Shown here: positions 25,373 to 33,970 of the stretch, in pieces
How positions within the stretch are numbered: the stretch's first letter is position 1
Layout: every line of letters begins with the position of its first letter
The notes under the pieces: model-generated
Seen by the model: the letters and a program-made list of their open reading frames with translations, nothing else
Told to the model about the DNA's origin: nothing
Databases searched by the model: none
Program-made: the position numbers and the translations under genes
Origin: Arthrobacter sp. GMC3
GTDB lineage: Bacteria; Actinomycetota; Actinomycetes; Actinomycetales; Micrococcaceae
Length of the DNA stretch: 64,000 nucleotides
Reading direction: 5' to 3'
Assembly (NCBI RefSeq): GCF_002929305.1
Contig: NZ_PJIO01000017.1
Coordinates: 1 to 64,000, forward strand

Positions 25373-25390
25373 ACGAACAGCACTGTTCGT
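25373..25390. promoter_or_regulatory. 18-bp palindrome in the lacI divergent region
   Basis: ACGAACAG (25373-25380), spacer CA, CTGTTCGT (25383-25390). It lies between the regulator start and the operator at 25421. It could be a second operator for autoregulation. It differs from the SOS box, whose GAAC and GTTC half-sites are four bases apart, here six. Confidence 0.4.
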
Positions 25391-25420
25391 TTGTGCCAGA
25401 CTACGTATTTTGGCCAGAAA

Positions 25421-25459
25421 TGGCAATCGGTTGCCAATAAGTTGCTTGGCGGCTAGGCT
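25421..25459 (+). promoter_or_regulatory. LacI-type operator 1 and promoter
   Basis: The palindrome TGGCAATCGGTTGCCA (25421-25436) has the central CG typical of LacI-family operators. It overlaps a plausible promoter for the rightward gene: TTGCCA (25431-25436) as -35, a 17-base spacer and TAGGCT (25454-25459) as -10. Binding here would block this promoter. The same palindrome, with one or two changes, precedes three further genes of the island. Confidence 0.8.
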
Positions 25460-25554
25460 CGATCTAGACAATGAAGTGTGTGAAGTGAGTCACCCGCCAG
25501 AGCGTCGCGCATAGGTGCGGATCTGCGAGTGGCCGCCAGATGTGGAGGACTCTC

Positions 25555-26403
25555 ATGACCAGTACCCCAACCGCAACGTGGACGCTGTCCGGATTCGGCG
25601 ACGAAATCGATCCGGACCCGAAAGTTCAGGTTGCCGTTCTGCTTGCCTTGGGAGCCTCGCACATTGAGGTGCGCAGCGCCTGGGGCGTCAATGTGGTTGA
25701 ACTCAGTGACGCACAGCTTGCTGATCTGAAGGAAATTCTTGATGGATCCGGGATGAAAGTTTCAGCTGTAGCCAGTCCCATCGGCAAGGTTGACATTGGC
25801 CTGCCAGCGGATCATGAAGTGATCAGGCTTCGCCGCATCATCGAGGTGGCCAAGGCCCTGGACACGGGCTACATCCGTATCTTCTCCTACTTCCGCGGGG
25901 CCGATCAGACGCCGGAAGAAATTCGTGACGCTGTCATGGATCGCATGGCCCTGCTTGCCACCGAAGCCGAGGCCGCCGGCGTCGTACTTGTCCATGAAAA
26001 TGAAAAGGACATTTACGGCGACACCCCGGAGCGCGTTCTGGATCTGCTGGAAACAGTCAACTCTCCGGCGTTGCGAGCCGCGTGGGACAACGCAAACTTT
26101 GTTCAGGTAGGGGTCAAGCCATTCACTGACGCGTACGCCATGCTGCGCCCGTACCTGGTCTATCTTCAGGTCAAGGACGCGATCGCCGGATCCGGGGAAG
26201 TGGTGCCCACCGGCGCTGGCGACGGCGAACTGCGCGAGACGCTGACTGCCTTGTGTCGTGATGGCTACACAGGCTTTGCCTCCCTTGAGCCGCACCTGGC
26301 TGCCCAGCATGAACTGGGCGGATTCTCCGGTCCCGAAGCCTTTGGTGAAGCCGCGCGGGCCTTCCGCACGGTCACCGATGCCATTGGTGTAAAGCTGGCC
26401 TAA
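25555..26403 (+). CDS. Sugar phosphate isomerase/epimerase family TIM-barrel protein (1)
   Basis: About 282 residues of the xylose-isomerase-like/AP-endonuclease-2 TIM-barrel fold. Metal-site-like residues are visible in LVHENEKDIYGDT (Glu), LRAAWDNANF (Asp) and GFASLEPHL (Glu), but the usual His in the segment before VKD is Gln here (YLQVKDAI). The substrate is unknown; family members include inosose isomerases, tagaturonate epimerase-like enzymes and glycoside-cleaving proteins. The ATG at 25555 has GGAGGA six bases before it. The next gene is a Gfo/Idh/MocA dehydrogenase 65 bases on; the same pair of families recurs at 33065-35137. Confidence 0.85.
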   Translation: MTSTPTATWTLSGFGDEIDPDPKVQVAVLLALGASHIEVRSAWGVNVVELSDAQLADLKEILDGSGMKVSAVASPIGKVDIGLPADHEVIRLRRIIEVAKALDTGYIRIFSYFRGADQTPEEIRDAVMDRMALLATEAEAAGVVLVHENEKDIYGDTPERVLDLLETVNSPALRAAWDNANFVQVGVKPFTDAYAMLRPYLVYLQVKDAIAGSGEVVPTGAGDGELRETLTALCRDGYTGFASLEPHLAAQHELGGFSGPEAFGEAARAFRTVTDAIGVKLA

Positions 26404-26468
26404 ACCAGCAGGGGCAAGCCGCCCTTGATCTGTACCTGACAAGTTCTACCCTCGACAAAGGAGTCACC

Positions 26469-27476
26469 ATGCCCAGAGTTGCCGTCATTGGTTGCGGAGA
26501 TGTAGCCACCGTCCACCTCGAAGCCATCGGGGAACTTGAGGATGCCACCCTTGTCGCGGTATGCGATACGGATCCCACACGTTTGGCGGCCGCCATGGCG
26601 GCACACAATGTGCCCGGCTACAGTGATCACCGCGCGATGTTCGAAGAGCGTGAGATCGACGTCGTCCATGTCTGCACACCGCACAGTGAGCATGCGCAGC
26701 CCGCAATCGACGCCCTGGAGCGCGGCATAAATGTCATCAGCGAGAAACCGCTTGCCAGCACCCTGGCCGACGGCGAGCGGCTGGTGGCTGCCGCGGCCGC
26801 CAGTTCGGCGAGGATGGGAGTGTGCTTTCAGAACCGCTACAACAGCGCGGTCCAGGCACTGCGCCGCCGCCTCGACAGCGGCGAATTTGGTGCCGTCCTG
26901 GGCGGATCCGGAACTGTCATGTGGAATCGCAGCGCCGAGTACTACCAGAACCGGCCCTGGCGGGGCACCTGGGCCGGTGGCGGTGGCGGTCTGCTCATGA
27001 ACCAGGCCATCCACACTCTGGATCTGTTGCAGTGGCTCATTGGTGAGGTGAGTACAGTCCGCGGGCACGCCGCCACCCATGCACTGGGTGACACTATCGA
27101 CGTCGAAGACACCGCCGAACTGTTCCTGACCCACCAAAACGGCGCCCAAAGCGTCTTCTACGCCACGTTGGCCAATGCTGTCAATGCCCCGATCACCGTT
27201 GACATCGCCACCGAGAAGGCCCAATTCAGCCTGCGTGGGGACCTGACCATCACGCATGTAGACGGCCGGGTGGAAGTGGTCGAAGAACGCCGCGCAGCCT
27301 CGGGTGGACGCGACTACTGGGGCGTCTCGCATCAGCTATACATCGCAGACTTCTATGCTCAGTTGGGCAACGAAGGCCCCTTTTGGATCGACGCCGTAGA
27401 AGCCCAAAAGTCGCTGCGCATCATCAAGGACGTCTACGCACAAAGCTACCCGGGGCAGCTCGCTGAAATCTCCTAG
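26469..27476 (+). CDS. Gfo/Idh/MocA family oxidoreductase (1)
   Basis: A 335-residue NAD(P)-dependent sugar dehydrogenase. The N-terminal Rossmann fingerprint is AVIGCGDVATVHLEAI, the catalytic-type Lys is in ISEKPLAST, and the active-site His/Asp follow in MNQAIHTLDLLQWL. The family oxidises sugars, often at C3, or related inositols. The substrate cannot be named. It sits between the first isomerase-like gene and the substrate-binding protein gene of the ABC importer, and is followed by an intergenic gap containing the second operator. A clear AAAGGAG lies before the ATG. Confidence 0.9.
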   Translation: MPRVAVIGCGDVATVHLEAIGELEDATLVAVCDTDPTRLAAAMAAHNVPGYSDHRAMFEEREIDVVHVCTPHSEHAQPAIDALERGINVISEKPLASTLADGERLVAAAAASSARMGVCFQNRYNSAVQALRRRLDSGEFGAVLGGSGTVMWNRSAEYYQNRPWRGTWAGGGGGLLMNQAIHTLDLLQWLIGEVSTVRGHAATHALGDTIDVEDTAELFLTHQNGAQSVFYATLANAVNAPITVDIATEKAQFSLRGDLTITHVDGRVEVVEERRAASGGRDYWGVSHQLYIADFYAQLGNEGPFWIDAVEAQKSLRIIKDVYAQSYPGQLAEIS

Positions 27477-27582
27477 GGGACGAATCTTGCAGATGCAGCA
27501 ATCGATTGTCGCCTTAAATTCCCCGCATAACCGCTTAAATTTAGGTCATTTGAAGGACGTCACGGAAATCTTTGACTAATTT

Positions 27583-27598
27583 TGACAATCGGTTGCCA
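27583..27598 (+). promoter_or_regulatory. LacI-type operator 2
   Basis: TGACAATCGGTTGCCA, one base different from operator 1. It overlaps a TTGACA (27582-27587) that could be the -35 of the importer promoter. It lies 114 bases before the start of the substrate-binding protein gene. Confidence 0.8.
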
Positions 27599-27711
27599 TA
27601 AACCTGCATCACCGGTAATGTGATCCTCACAACAGCAATGTGGTTCGCATCACAGTCCTGGTAATTCTCGTTTTCGTAGCTTTTCTCCAACCAACCAACA
27701 AGGAGCCAACA

Positions 27712-29244
27712 ATGAAGTTTGGTCCAAAAAAAGTCCTTATGGCAGGCCTGCTGGCCGCCGGGCTCGCGCTGAGCGCATGCAGCGGCGGTGCAACAGGTGG
27801 CTCATCCAATGCTGGTGGCCCGGCAACCACCGCACTGACGTTGGGAACCCTCCAGGATGTACGCTCCTGGGATCCGGCTCAGGCTCACGTTGGCCACGGC
27901 CTCCAGCCCTACCAAGCCGTCTACGATTCCCTGATCCTGCGCCAGCCCGACGGCAAGCTCGTGCCGATGCTGGCCACCGAATGGACCTACAACGCCGACC
28001 AGACGGCGCTGACCCTCAAGCTTCACGACGGTGTCACGTTCAGTGACGGAGCAGCCTTTGACGCAGATGCCGTCAAGGCCAACATGGACCACTTCAAGAA
28101 GGCCAACGGCCCTCAGATGTCCCAGCTGGCATCGGTTCAAGATGTCAAGGTTGTCGACAAATCCACCGTAGAGCTGGACCTCAGCGTCCCGGACCCGGCC
28201 TTGACCTACTTCCTCAGCCAGGCGGCTGGCCTGATGGGCAGCCCCAAGGCGTTGGAAACCGAAGGTATCAAGACCGAACCTGTCGGCTCCGGCCCGTACG
28301 TGATGGACAAGGCGTCCTCAGTGAAGGACTCCGTCAGCGTTTTCAACGCCCGCGATGGTTACTGGAACAAGGACCTGCAGAAATTTAGCAAGGTCACTTT
28401 CAAGATCCTCGCCGACGTCACAGCGCGCACCAACGCATTGGTTTCAGGCCAGGTTGATGCAACTCTATTGGATCCCAAGAACGGCAAGCAGGCCGAGGGC
28501 GCCGGCATGAAGCTGGAAACAAACCAGGTTGACTGGCAGGGCTTGTTGCTGATGGACCGCGACGGCACCAAGAACCCGGCTCTGAAGGACCTTCGCGTCC
28601 GCCAGGCACTCAACTACGCCTTTGACCGCAAGACCATGCTCGACCAGATCCTCTTGGGTCAAGGAACCGTTACCTCGCAGCCATTCGGCAAGGAAAGCGG
28701 CGCCTGGGTAGAGAGCCTGGAGAACAAGTACAACTACGACCCCGCCAAGGCGAAGTCGTTGCTGAAGGAAGCCGGCTACGAGACAGGGATGACCCTGGAT
28801 GTACCCTCATTCCCCGGATTCGAACCGATTCTGGCAGTCATGAAGCAGCAGCTCTCTGACGTTGGGGTCACCTTGAACGTAGGTGCCGCTGTCATGAACA
28901 CCTTCACAGCCGACGTCGCCGCGCAGAAGTTCACCAGCATGTACTTCTCCTTGTTCCAAGGTGAGCCGTGGGTTGCCATCAACCAGATGATCAACACCAA
29001 TGCCCTGTACAACCCCTTCAAGTCCACCAGCCCTGAACTGAAGGCGATGATTGACGCCGTGCAGACGGGCGGGGACAACTCCTCGAAACTGGCCCAAAAG
29101 GTCAACGAGTACGTCGTGGACGAAGCATGGTTTGTTCCCCTGTACCGCGTCAACCAGATGTACTACCACAACAACAAGATCACTGTCACACCGCAGATCC
29201 AGATGGCTGTCCCGGCAATCTACAACTACGCGCCGGCCAAGTAA
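27712..29244 (+). CDS. ABC importer substrate-binding lipoprotein, family 5
   Basis: About 510 residues of the DppA/OppA (SBP_bac_5) family. A lipoprotein signal is clear: MKFGPKKVLMAGLLAAGLAL then SAC, with the lipid-carrying Cys at residue 23. The LRVRQALNYAFDRK segment of the family is seen in the middle. AAGGAG precedes the ATG (27712) by about seven bases; an upstream in-frame start at 27640 is unlikely since it would bury the signal peptide. Its substrate is probably a glycoside or glucuronide given the neighbours, but the family is best known for peptides. A long hairpin follows the stop. Confidence 0.93.
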   Translation: MKFGPKKVLMAGLLAAGLALSACSGGATGGSSNAGGPATTALTLGTLQDVRSWDPAQAHVGHGLQPYQAVYDSLILRQPDGKLVPMLATEWTYNADQTALTLKLHDGVTFSDGAAFDADAVKANMDHFKKANGPQMSQLASVQDVKVVDKSTVELDLSVPDPALTYFLSQAAGLMGSPKALETEGIKTEPVGSGPYVMDKASSVKDSVSVFNARDGYWNKDLQKFSKVTFKILADVTARTNALVSGQVDATLLDPKNGKQAEGAGMKLETNQVDWQGLLLMDRDGTKNPALKDLRVRQALNYAFDRKTMLDQILLGQGTVTSQPFGKESGAWVESLENKYNYDPAKAKSLLKEAGYETGMTLDVPSFPGFEPILAVMKQQLSDVGVTLNVGAAVMNTFTADVAAQKFTSMYFSLFQGEPWVAINQMINTNALYNPFKSTSPELKAMIDAVQTGGDNSSKLAQKVNEYVVDEAWFVPLYRVNQMYYHNNKITVTPQIQMAVPAIYNYAPAK

Positions 29245-29252
29245 CGGTCAAA

Positions 29253-29287
29253 GTCTCTGGGCGGCTGCACCGCAGCCGCCCAGAGAC
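29253..29287 (+). terminator. Intercistronic hairpin after the substrate-binding protein gene
   Basis: A perfect 16-bp stem, GTCTCTGGGCGGCTGC (29253-29268) and its complement (29272-29287), with loop ACC. It starts nine bases after the stop and there is no T tract. Such hairpins after binding-protein genes usually stabilise the upstream mRNA or attenuate downstream expression. Confidence 0.75.
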
Positions 29288-29350
29288 ACCCAAGTACTCC
29301 GGGCTCTTGCACGAGGGCCACCAAGAATCGAAAGTTAGACGGAGCAATTC

Positions 29351-30292
29351 ATGATCAAGTTCGTCATTAAACGGCTGGCCAGCGGTGTGGTGGTGCTCCT
29401 AGCTGTCTCAGTCCTGACATTTTCCCTGCTCTATGCAGCCGGTGGAAGCATTGCCCGCAACATCCTTGGCGATACCGCCACTGCTGAACAAGTCGCCCTG
29501 AAAGAACACGAACTCGGGCTTGATCAGCCCCTCTTTGTCCGGTACTTCACCTGGCTTTCAAACGCATTGAAGGGTGATCTTGGCAGTTCATGGTTCTCCT
29601 CCGAACCAGTGGCAAGCTCGCTGGCCACCAGGGTACCTGTCACCATGACCATGGTCATCTCGGCCATGATCATCATCGCAATCCTGGCGACCCTGATCGG
29701 TTCAGCCGCGGCTGTCAAGCGCGGATGGGTTGACCGCGTGGTCCAGATTGGCGCCGTGATCGGTGATTCCGTTCCGGGATTCGTCATTGGCATCTTCCTG
29801 GTGACAATCCTGGCCATCCAGTTGAAAATGTTCCCCGCCACCAGCACTATTGCGCCGGGCGTCCCGGCAAGTGCTTGGATCGCCTCCATGGCCCTGCCTG
29901 TTGTTGCCTTGATTATCAATGGCGTAACCGGCGGTGCCCAGCAAATTCGAAGTGCAGTTATCAAACAATTTGAAAAAGACTACGTCCGCACCTTGCGAAG
30001 CCGCGGCATTGGAGAAGGTGAAATCCTCTTCAAGCATGTGCTGCGCAGCGCCGCCCCGGCAGGCCTAACAGTACTGAGCCTGCAGCTGATCGGCATGCTC
30101 GGTGGTGTTGTCATCATCGAACAGATCTTTGCACTCCCCGGCATCGGACCCTTGGCTGTGACAGCCACAAGCCAAAGCGATTTGCCAGTGGTTATGGGCA
30201 TTGTGATGTACACAGTCGTCGTCGTTATCGTCGTCAACCTGATCGTGGATCTCCTCAACGGTTGGCTCAATCCAAAGGTGCGTGTATCGTGA
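29351..30292 (+). CDS. ABC transporter permease, DppB type
   Basis: A 313-residue inner-membrane permease. The first helix (LASGVVVLLAVSVLTFSLLY) and the following HELGLDQPLFVRYFTWL match DppB/OppB. About six helices are visible, and the EAA-loop region (VRTLRSRGIGEGEILFKHV) is near residues 212-235. It pairs with the fused permease-ATPase that follows; the stop TGA overlaps the GTG start of that gene (GTGA), so translation is coupled. No substrate information is in the permease itself. Confidence 0.92.
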   Translation: MIKFVIKRLASGVVVLLAVSVLTFSLLYAAGGSIARNILGDTATAEQVALKEHELGLDQPLFVRYFTWLSNALKGDLGSSWFSSEPVASSLATRVPVTMTMVISAMIIIAILATLIGSAAAVKRGWVDRVVQIGAVIGDSVPGFVIGIFLVTILAIQLKMFPATSTIAPGVPASAWIASMALPVVALIINGVTGGAQQIRSAVIKQFEKDYVRTLRSRGIGEGEILFKHVLRSAAPAGLTVLSLQLIGMLGGVVIIEQIFALPGIGPLAVTATSQSDLPVVMGIVMYTVVVVIVVNLIVDLLNGWLNPKVRVS

Positions 30293-32094
30293 CTGCGTCC
30301 GTGACCCCTGAAATTGCCACCGGTCAAACGGGTACCGTCGTTCGCTCGACGGCCATTCGCAGGCTGCTGAAGAACCCCCTAGGGCTTGCCTCGGTCATTA
30401 TCTTGGCAGTTATCGTCCTCCTGGCCCTTTTCGCCCCCATCCTGGCGCCCTTTGGTGAGAACTACGCCAACATTGGCAAGACGCTGGCCGCTCCTGACAG
30501 CGTGAACATCCTCGGCACCGACAGCTCCGGCCGTGATGTGTGGAGCCGGCTGCTGTTCGGCTCCCAGATCACGCTCCTCTCGGCAGTTCTTTGCGCCGCC
30601 GTAGCCGTGGCCTTGGGCCTGCCCGCCGGCCTGATCGCCGGCTACTACGGTGGCCTGTTTGAAACCACCTCCAACTGGGTCATCAGCATCCTGATGAGCC
30701 TGCCAGGCCTGATTGTCCTGCTGACCATTCGCGCGGCCTTCGGACCGTCCGTGTGGATATCGATGGTGGCCTTTGGTATTTTGATCAGCCCGTCGTACTT
30801 CCTGCTCACCCGCACAGCGGTACGTGCGGTGCGAAACGAACTCTATGTTGACGCGGCAAGAGTCTCCGGGCTCTCCGATCTGAGCATTATGGGACGGCAC
30901 ATCTTCTCGGTGGTCCGTGCACCCATCATCATTCAAACAGCTGGCATTTGCGGCGTCGCGATCGCCATCCAGTCCGGCCTGGAGTTCCTCGGACTTGGCG
31001 ATCCCACCATGGCCACTTGGGGTGTGATGCTCAGCGAGGGCTTCAAGAACGTCTACCTCACCCCAACTCTCCTGCTCTGGCCCGCATTGGCCATTGCGCT
31101 AACCATCGGCGCCCTGGTTCTGCTGGGCAATGCCATCCGTGATGCATTGGAAGACGGCGAGAAGATCAAGGCACCCAAGGTGTCAAAGGTTGCCGGAAGC
31201 GTCAAGGCCAACACTGGCAATCACGCCGTCCAGAAGGGCACCGAGCACCACCTCGTCAAGGTCACCAACCTCGGCGTCGGCTACCCTCAGGCGGACGGTT
31301 CCATCAAAAAGGTTGTGGACGACGTTTCCTTCCACGTGGATCGTGGCGAAGTTTTGGGAATCGTTGGCGAATCCGGTTCGGGCAAGTCGCAGACAGCCTT
31401 TTCCATCCTTGGACTGCTGCCTGACACGGCACGGATCGTGGGCGGGACCATCCAGTTCGATGGCAACTACACGGTGCAGCCGGGCGACGACAGGGTCAAC
31501 CAACAGAGGCTTTCCAAGATTCGGGGCAGGCGCGTCTCGTACATCCCGCAGGAACCCATGAGCAACCTGGATCCCGCATTCACCATCGGCTACCAGCTTG
31601 TCACCCCCATGGTGCGCGTTCTGGGTATCTCCAAGAGCGAGGCCAAGAAGCGGGCCATGAAGCTCCTGGAAGACGTGGGTATCACGTACCCGGAACGCAC
31701 CTTCAAGGCCTACCCCCATGAAGTCTCCGGCGGCATGGCCCAGCGTGTCCTGATTGCCGGCGCCATCAGCTGCGAGCCCGACCTGGTGATCGCAGATGAG
31801 CCAACCACCGCTTTGGACGTCACCGTTCAGGCCGAGGTCTTGGACCTGCTGCGCGGCTTGCAGAGCCGACTGAACATCGGCGTCATCTTGGTGACGCACA
31901 ACTTCGGTGTTGTTTCCGACCTTTGCGACCGTGTGGTTGTCATGCAAAATGGTCGTCTGGTGGAAGAGGGGGATGTACGTGAGATCCTGCGCAACCCCAA
32001 GGAGAAGTACACACAGACCTTGCTGTCATCCATGCTTGAAGGCAAGACGCCGATGACCATGCTTGTCTCGACCGTAGAGGAGGTTGCGCTGTGA
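30289..32094 (+). CDS. Fused DppC-type permease and DppD-type ATPase
   Basis: About 601 residues joining two subunits that are usually separate. Residues about 20-290 are a DppC-like permease (NPLGLASVIILAVIVLLALF, then GTDSSGRDVWSRLLFG and the EAA-like ARVSGLSDLSIMGRHI). After a charged linker (about 290-330), residues about 330-600 form an ABC ATPase with Walker A GESGSGKSQT (about 359-368), signature VSGGMAQRV (about 479), Walker B LVIADEPT (about 499) and the H-loop VTHNFG (about 534). The GTG at 30289 overlaps the dppB-like stop; an ORF start nine codons earlier is less likely. Similar fusions exist in Actinobacteria. Confidence 0.92.
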   Translation: MTASVTPEIATGQTGTVVRSTAIRRLLKNPLGLASVIILAVIVLLALFAPILAPFGENYANIGKTLAAPDSVNILGTDSSGRDVWSRLLFGSQITLLSAVLCAAVAVALGLPAGLIAGYYGGLFETTSNWVISILMSLPGLIVLLTIRAAFGPSVWISMVAFGILISPSYFLLTRTAVRAVRNELYVDAARVSGLSDLSIMGRHIFSVVRAPIIIQTAGICGVAIAIQSGLEFLGLGDPTMATWGVMLSEGFKNVYLTPTLLLWPALAIALTIGALVLLGNAIRDALEDGEKIKAPKVSKVAGSVKANTGNHAVQKGTEHHLVKVTNLGVGYPQADGSIKKVVDDVSFHVDRGEVLGIVGESGSGKSQTAFSILGLLPDTARIVGGTIQFDGNYTVQPGDDRVNQQRLSKIRGRRVSYIPQEPMSNLDPAFTIGYQLVTPMVRVLGISKSEAKKRAMKLLEDVGITYPERTFKAYPHEVSGGMAQRVLIAGAISCEPDLVIADEPTTALDVTVQAEVLDLLRGLQSRLNIGVILVTHNFGVVSDLCDRVVVMQNGRLVEEGDVREILRNPKEKYTQTLLSSMLEGKTPMTMLVSTVEEVAL

Positions 32095-32993
32095 GTGCTG
32101 CAACGCCAGTATCATCAGCCCAGGGACAGGAGAGCGGGAACCTCCTGGACGTGGAGAACCTCGTGGTGGAATACCCCACCAAGGTTTTCCGCGGAAAACC
32201 CTTCCGCGCCCTGACCGACATCAACATCACCATTGGCCGCGGGGAAACCCTTGGCCTGGTGGGTGAGTCCGGGTCCGGCAAAACCACACTCGGCCGGGCA
32301 GTGCTCGGCTTGGCTCCGGTCACCAAAGGGCAGGTAATCTTCGAGGGCCAGGACATCAGTCACGCCTCCCGCAAGGATCGTCGTGCCTTGAGTCGGGACA
32401 TGCAGGTCGTTTTCCAAGACCCCTACACGTCCCTGAACCCGGCACTGGAAATCGGGGCCATCCTTGCTGAACCTCTTGGTGTGCAGGGTATCCCGGCCGC
32501 AGCGGCCAAAAAACGTGTGGCTGAACTTCTGGACCAGGTGGGCCTGCCCAAGGATGCCGTCAACCGGCTGCCGCGTGAATTCAGCGGCGGCCAGCGCCAG
32601 CGCGTCGCCATCGCCCGCGCCCTGGCACTCTCGCCAAAATTGATTGTCTGTGATGAGGCGGTCAGCGCTTTGGACCTTACTACCCAGGCCAGGGTCCTTG
32701 ACTTGCTGTTGCAAATCCAGCTCGATACGGGGGTTTCTTACCTTTTCATCTCCCACGACCTGGACGTGGTGCGGCATATCAGCCACCGAGTGGCCGTTAT
32801 GTACCGCGGGGAAATCGTGGAGCAGGGAGTCTCTGGCATTGTCACTCAGACACCCGTGCACCCCTACACGCAGCGCTTGCTGCTGGCCTCACCGGTCCCT
32901 GACCCCGACAGGCAGGCAGTTCGGCGTGAGGAACGCCGCCGCCTGATTGATTCACAGCGTGAGTTGGAGAACCAGGCCAGCATCCCCGCCTAG
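32091..32993 (+). CDS. ABC transporter ATP-binding protein, DppF/OppF type
   Basis: A 300-residue ATPase and the second nucleotide-binding subunit of the importer. Walker A is GESGSGKTT (about residue 57-65), signature FSGGQRQRV (about 163) and Walker B LIVCDEAVSALDL (about 184). A C-terminal HPYTQRLLLASPVPDP region is typical of oligopeptide-type ATPases. The GTG start overlaps the upstream stop (GTGA). Together with the preceding genes it completes a four-gene importer in which one protein carries permease and ATPase. Confidence 0.93.
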   Translation: MSAATPVSSAQGQESGNLLDVENLVVEYPTKVFRGKPFRALTDINITIGRGETLGLVGESGSGKTTLGRAVLGLAPVTKGQVIFEGQDISHASRKDRRALSRDMQVVFQDPYTSLNPALEIGAILAEPLGVQGIPAAAAKKRVAELLDQVGLPKDAVNRLPREFSGGQRQRVAIARALALSPKLIVCDEAVSALDLTTQARVLDLLLQIQLDTGVSYLFISHDLDVVRHISHRVAVMYRGEIVEQGVSGIVTQTPVHPYTQRLLLASPVPDPDRQAVRREERRRLIDSQRELENQASIPA

Positions 32994-33064
32994 ACGGCGG
33001 TACCTGCGCAACACAAAAAAGCTCACGGGCCCCCACTTCGGGAACCCGCAACGAAAGGAATACA

Positions 33065-33925
33065 GTGGCAAAAATCGGTGTTCAGGCAATGATGCTCAAG
33101 GACAGCTTTACTGAAGTTGGTGCATTCGAAACACTCCGCAAGGTCAGTGAAATCGGCTACAACGCCGTCGAGATTTCACAGATCCCCATGACAGCCGAGA
33201 ACGTGGCCGAGCTTGACCGCAGCCAAAAGGAATTTGGCATGGACGTCGCCTCACTCTCCGTTGCACTTGAGGCACCTCCGGGCATGCCCGGCGACTCGCT
33301 CAAGGCCAACTTCGAGAAGATTGTTGACGACGCCAAGCGCCTGGACACCAAACTTCTGCGCATCGGCATGCTGCCGTTTACGGCCATGGCCTCCATTGAA
33401 TCCGTCATTTCCTTCGCCAAGGAAGCAAACGAGTACGCGCTGCGTCTGAACGACGAGGGAATCGGGCTGTACTACCACAACCACCACATCGAGTTCGCGA
33501 AGTTTGACGGCAAGTACATGCTGGACATCATCGCCGAAAACTCCCCGGCAATGGGAATGGAACTCGACGTTCACTGGGTAGCCCGCGGCGGACTCGATCC
33601 CGTTCGAACCATTGAAAAGTATGCCGGGCGAACCTCCATGATCCACCTCAAGGACTACCGCATCGGCCAGCTGGCGCCGGAAGCGTTTGGGATGCTCGCC
33701 AAGGGAGACTTCCGGGCATTCATGGACGAATTCAAGAACGTGGTCCAATTTGCCGAAGTGGGCGAGGGCAACCTCGATTTCCCCTCCATCATCGAGCAAA
33801 GCCAAAAGGCCGGCGCGCAATACCTTTTGGTAGAACAAGACGAACTGTACGGTCGCACCGTCTGGGAAGCCCTGCAGACCTCCTATGACAACCTTCAGGG
33901 CATGGGCTTCAAAGGCCTCTTCTAA
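33065..33925 (+). CDS. Sugar phosphate isomerase/epimerase family TIM-barrel protein (2)
   Basis: A 286-residue TIM-barrel protein of the same broad family as the gene at 25555 but with an intact metal site: GLYYHNHHIEF (Glu), MGMELDVHWV (Asp and His), SMIHLKDYRIG (His before KD) and LLVEQDELYG (Glu). Metal-dependent isomerisation or epimerisation of a keto-sugar or a related retro-aldol/elimination step is expected. The start is GTG with AAAGGAA upstream. It is followed after 45 bases by the second Gfo/Idh/MocA dehydrogenase. Confidence 0.9.
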   Translation: MAKIGVQAMMLKDSFTEVGAFETLRKVSEIGYNAVEISQIPMTAENVAELDRSQKEFGMDVASLSVALEAPPGMPGDSLKANFEKIVDDAKRLDTKLLRIGMLPFTAMASIESVISFAKEANEYALRLNDEGIGLYYHNHHIEFAKFDGKYMLDIIAENSPAMGMELDVHWVARGGLDPVRTIEKYAGRTSMIHLKDYRIGQLAPEAFGMLAKGDFRAFMDEFKNVVQFAEVGEGNLDFPSIIEQSQKAGAQYLLVEQDELYGRTVWEALQTSYDNLQGMGFKGLF

Positions 33926-33970
33926 CGGCTCCCACCTTCTTCATCGAAACAAACAAAAGGACAAATAATC

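Noticed and set aside
25373..25390. SOS (LexA) box candidate ACGAACAG-CA-CTGTTCGT
   Set aside because: The GAAC and GTTC half-sites are six bases apart; the known actinobacterial SOS box has four. No SOS gene is adjacent.
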